The notes under the pieces were generated by a model that made no database searches, had not been told where the DNA came from, and worked only from the letters and a program-made list of their open reading frames with translations. Made by a program: the position numbers and the translations under genes. 64,000 nt of DNA, from positions 62,001 to 126,000 of the forward strand of contig JBIKUD010000001.1 in assembly GCA_044347745.1 (NCBI GenBank), given 5' to 3'. Source of the DNA: JAIBBV01 sp044347745. GTDB taxonomy: Bacteria; Bdellovibrionota_C; UBA2361; JAFLCA01. Positions 63,929 to 64,000 of the stretch are shown one piece after another (positions within the stretch are counted from its first letter, which is position 1; every line of letters starts with the position of its first letter).

Positions 63929-64000
63929 ATGGAAATTAAACCAGAAGAAATTAGCAGCATACTGAAGCAAAAAATCACAAACTTCAGCCCTTCCCAAGAA
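63929..64000 (+). CDS. atpA: F-type ATP synthase subunit alpha, first 24 codons
   Basis: The frame MEIKPEEISSILKQKITNFS continues past the window edge. The opening is that of AtpA (EEIS-ILK pattern), and it follows atpH by 31 bp with an AAGGGAAAAG ribosome site. Confidence 0.85.
   Translation, partial: MEIKPEEISSILKQKITNFSPSQE

Overview
This window looks like chromosomal DNA from a flagellated, diderm (Gram-negative) bacterium. Evidence for an outer membrane is the Mla phospholipid-transport operon, a PpiD-type periplasmic foldase and an MltG/M23 wall-remodelling set. The block parA-parB-bactofilin-atpF'-atpF-atpH-atpA, with an F-type b subunit carrying a signal-peptide-like N-terminus, is typical of the former Deltaproteobacteria and relatives, so I infer that broad lineage without naming a genus. 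G+C is moderate by eye. I see no rRNA or tRNA gene, CRISPR array, transposase or prophage.

Layout. 1-1.3 kb: start of a UvrD/PcrA helicase (- strand), then a small ORF with a good sigma70-type promoter. 1.8-5.8 kb (+): an unknown protein, RlmE and mlaEFDC. 6-10.3 kb (-): a HEAT-like repeat protein and a HerA/DUF853 ATPase. 10.5-15.5 kb (+): a large secreted SdrD_B-type protein with a strong terminator, a prepilin peptidase and a sigma54-type activator. 15.6-17.4 kb (-): a flagellin whose variable region looks like a beta-propeller. 17.8-20.2 kb (+): a DUF4124-type exported protein and a TldD-family protease. 20.3-20.8 kb: a compact element with two divergent 42-43 codon genes. 20.8-24.3 kb (-): a degenerate histidine kinase, an NtrC-type regulator and a triple-FHA protein. 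24.3-26.8 kb (+): U32 peptidase. 27.1-28.5 kb (-): SthA. 28.8-34.2 kb (+): gatCAB, DUF4911, ppiD. 34.3-44.0 kb (-): an apparent operon ruvX-mltG-DUF4175-like-moxR-DUF58-VWA-VWA (Bat type). 44.4-53.9 kb: M23 peptidase, DTW protein, cinA, rRNA m5U methyltransferase, a single-domain response regulator, alaS, phoH. 54.0-57.8 kb (+): pgpH-like gene, overlapping ybeY, a second copy of the microgene element, and prfB with its programmed frameshift. 57.9-64.0 kb (+): an alpha-oxoamine-synthase-like pseudoenzyme, four parS sites, parA, a fifth parS, parB, bactofilin and the start of the ATP synthase operon. The parS cluster suggests the right end is near the replication origin.

Most novel items. (1) A two-copy element, each copy with two divergent tiny genes that share a C-terminal motif, differ mainly by synonymous changes in that motif, and all have their stop codon inside the loop of their own terminator hairpin. 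(2) A flagellin with a propeller-like insert. (3) An alpha-oxoamine-synthase fold protein that lacks the PLP lysine and catalytic histidine, resembling the non-catalytic LCB1 subunit of eukaryotic serine palmitoyltransferase, located beside parABS.
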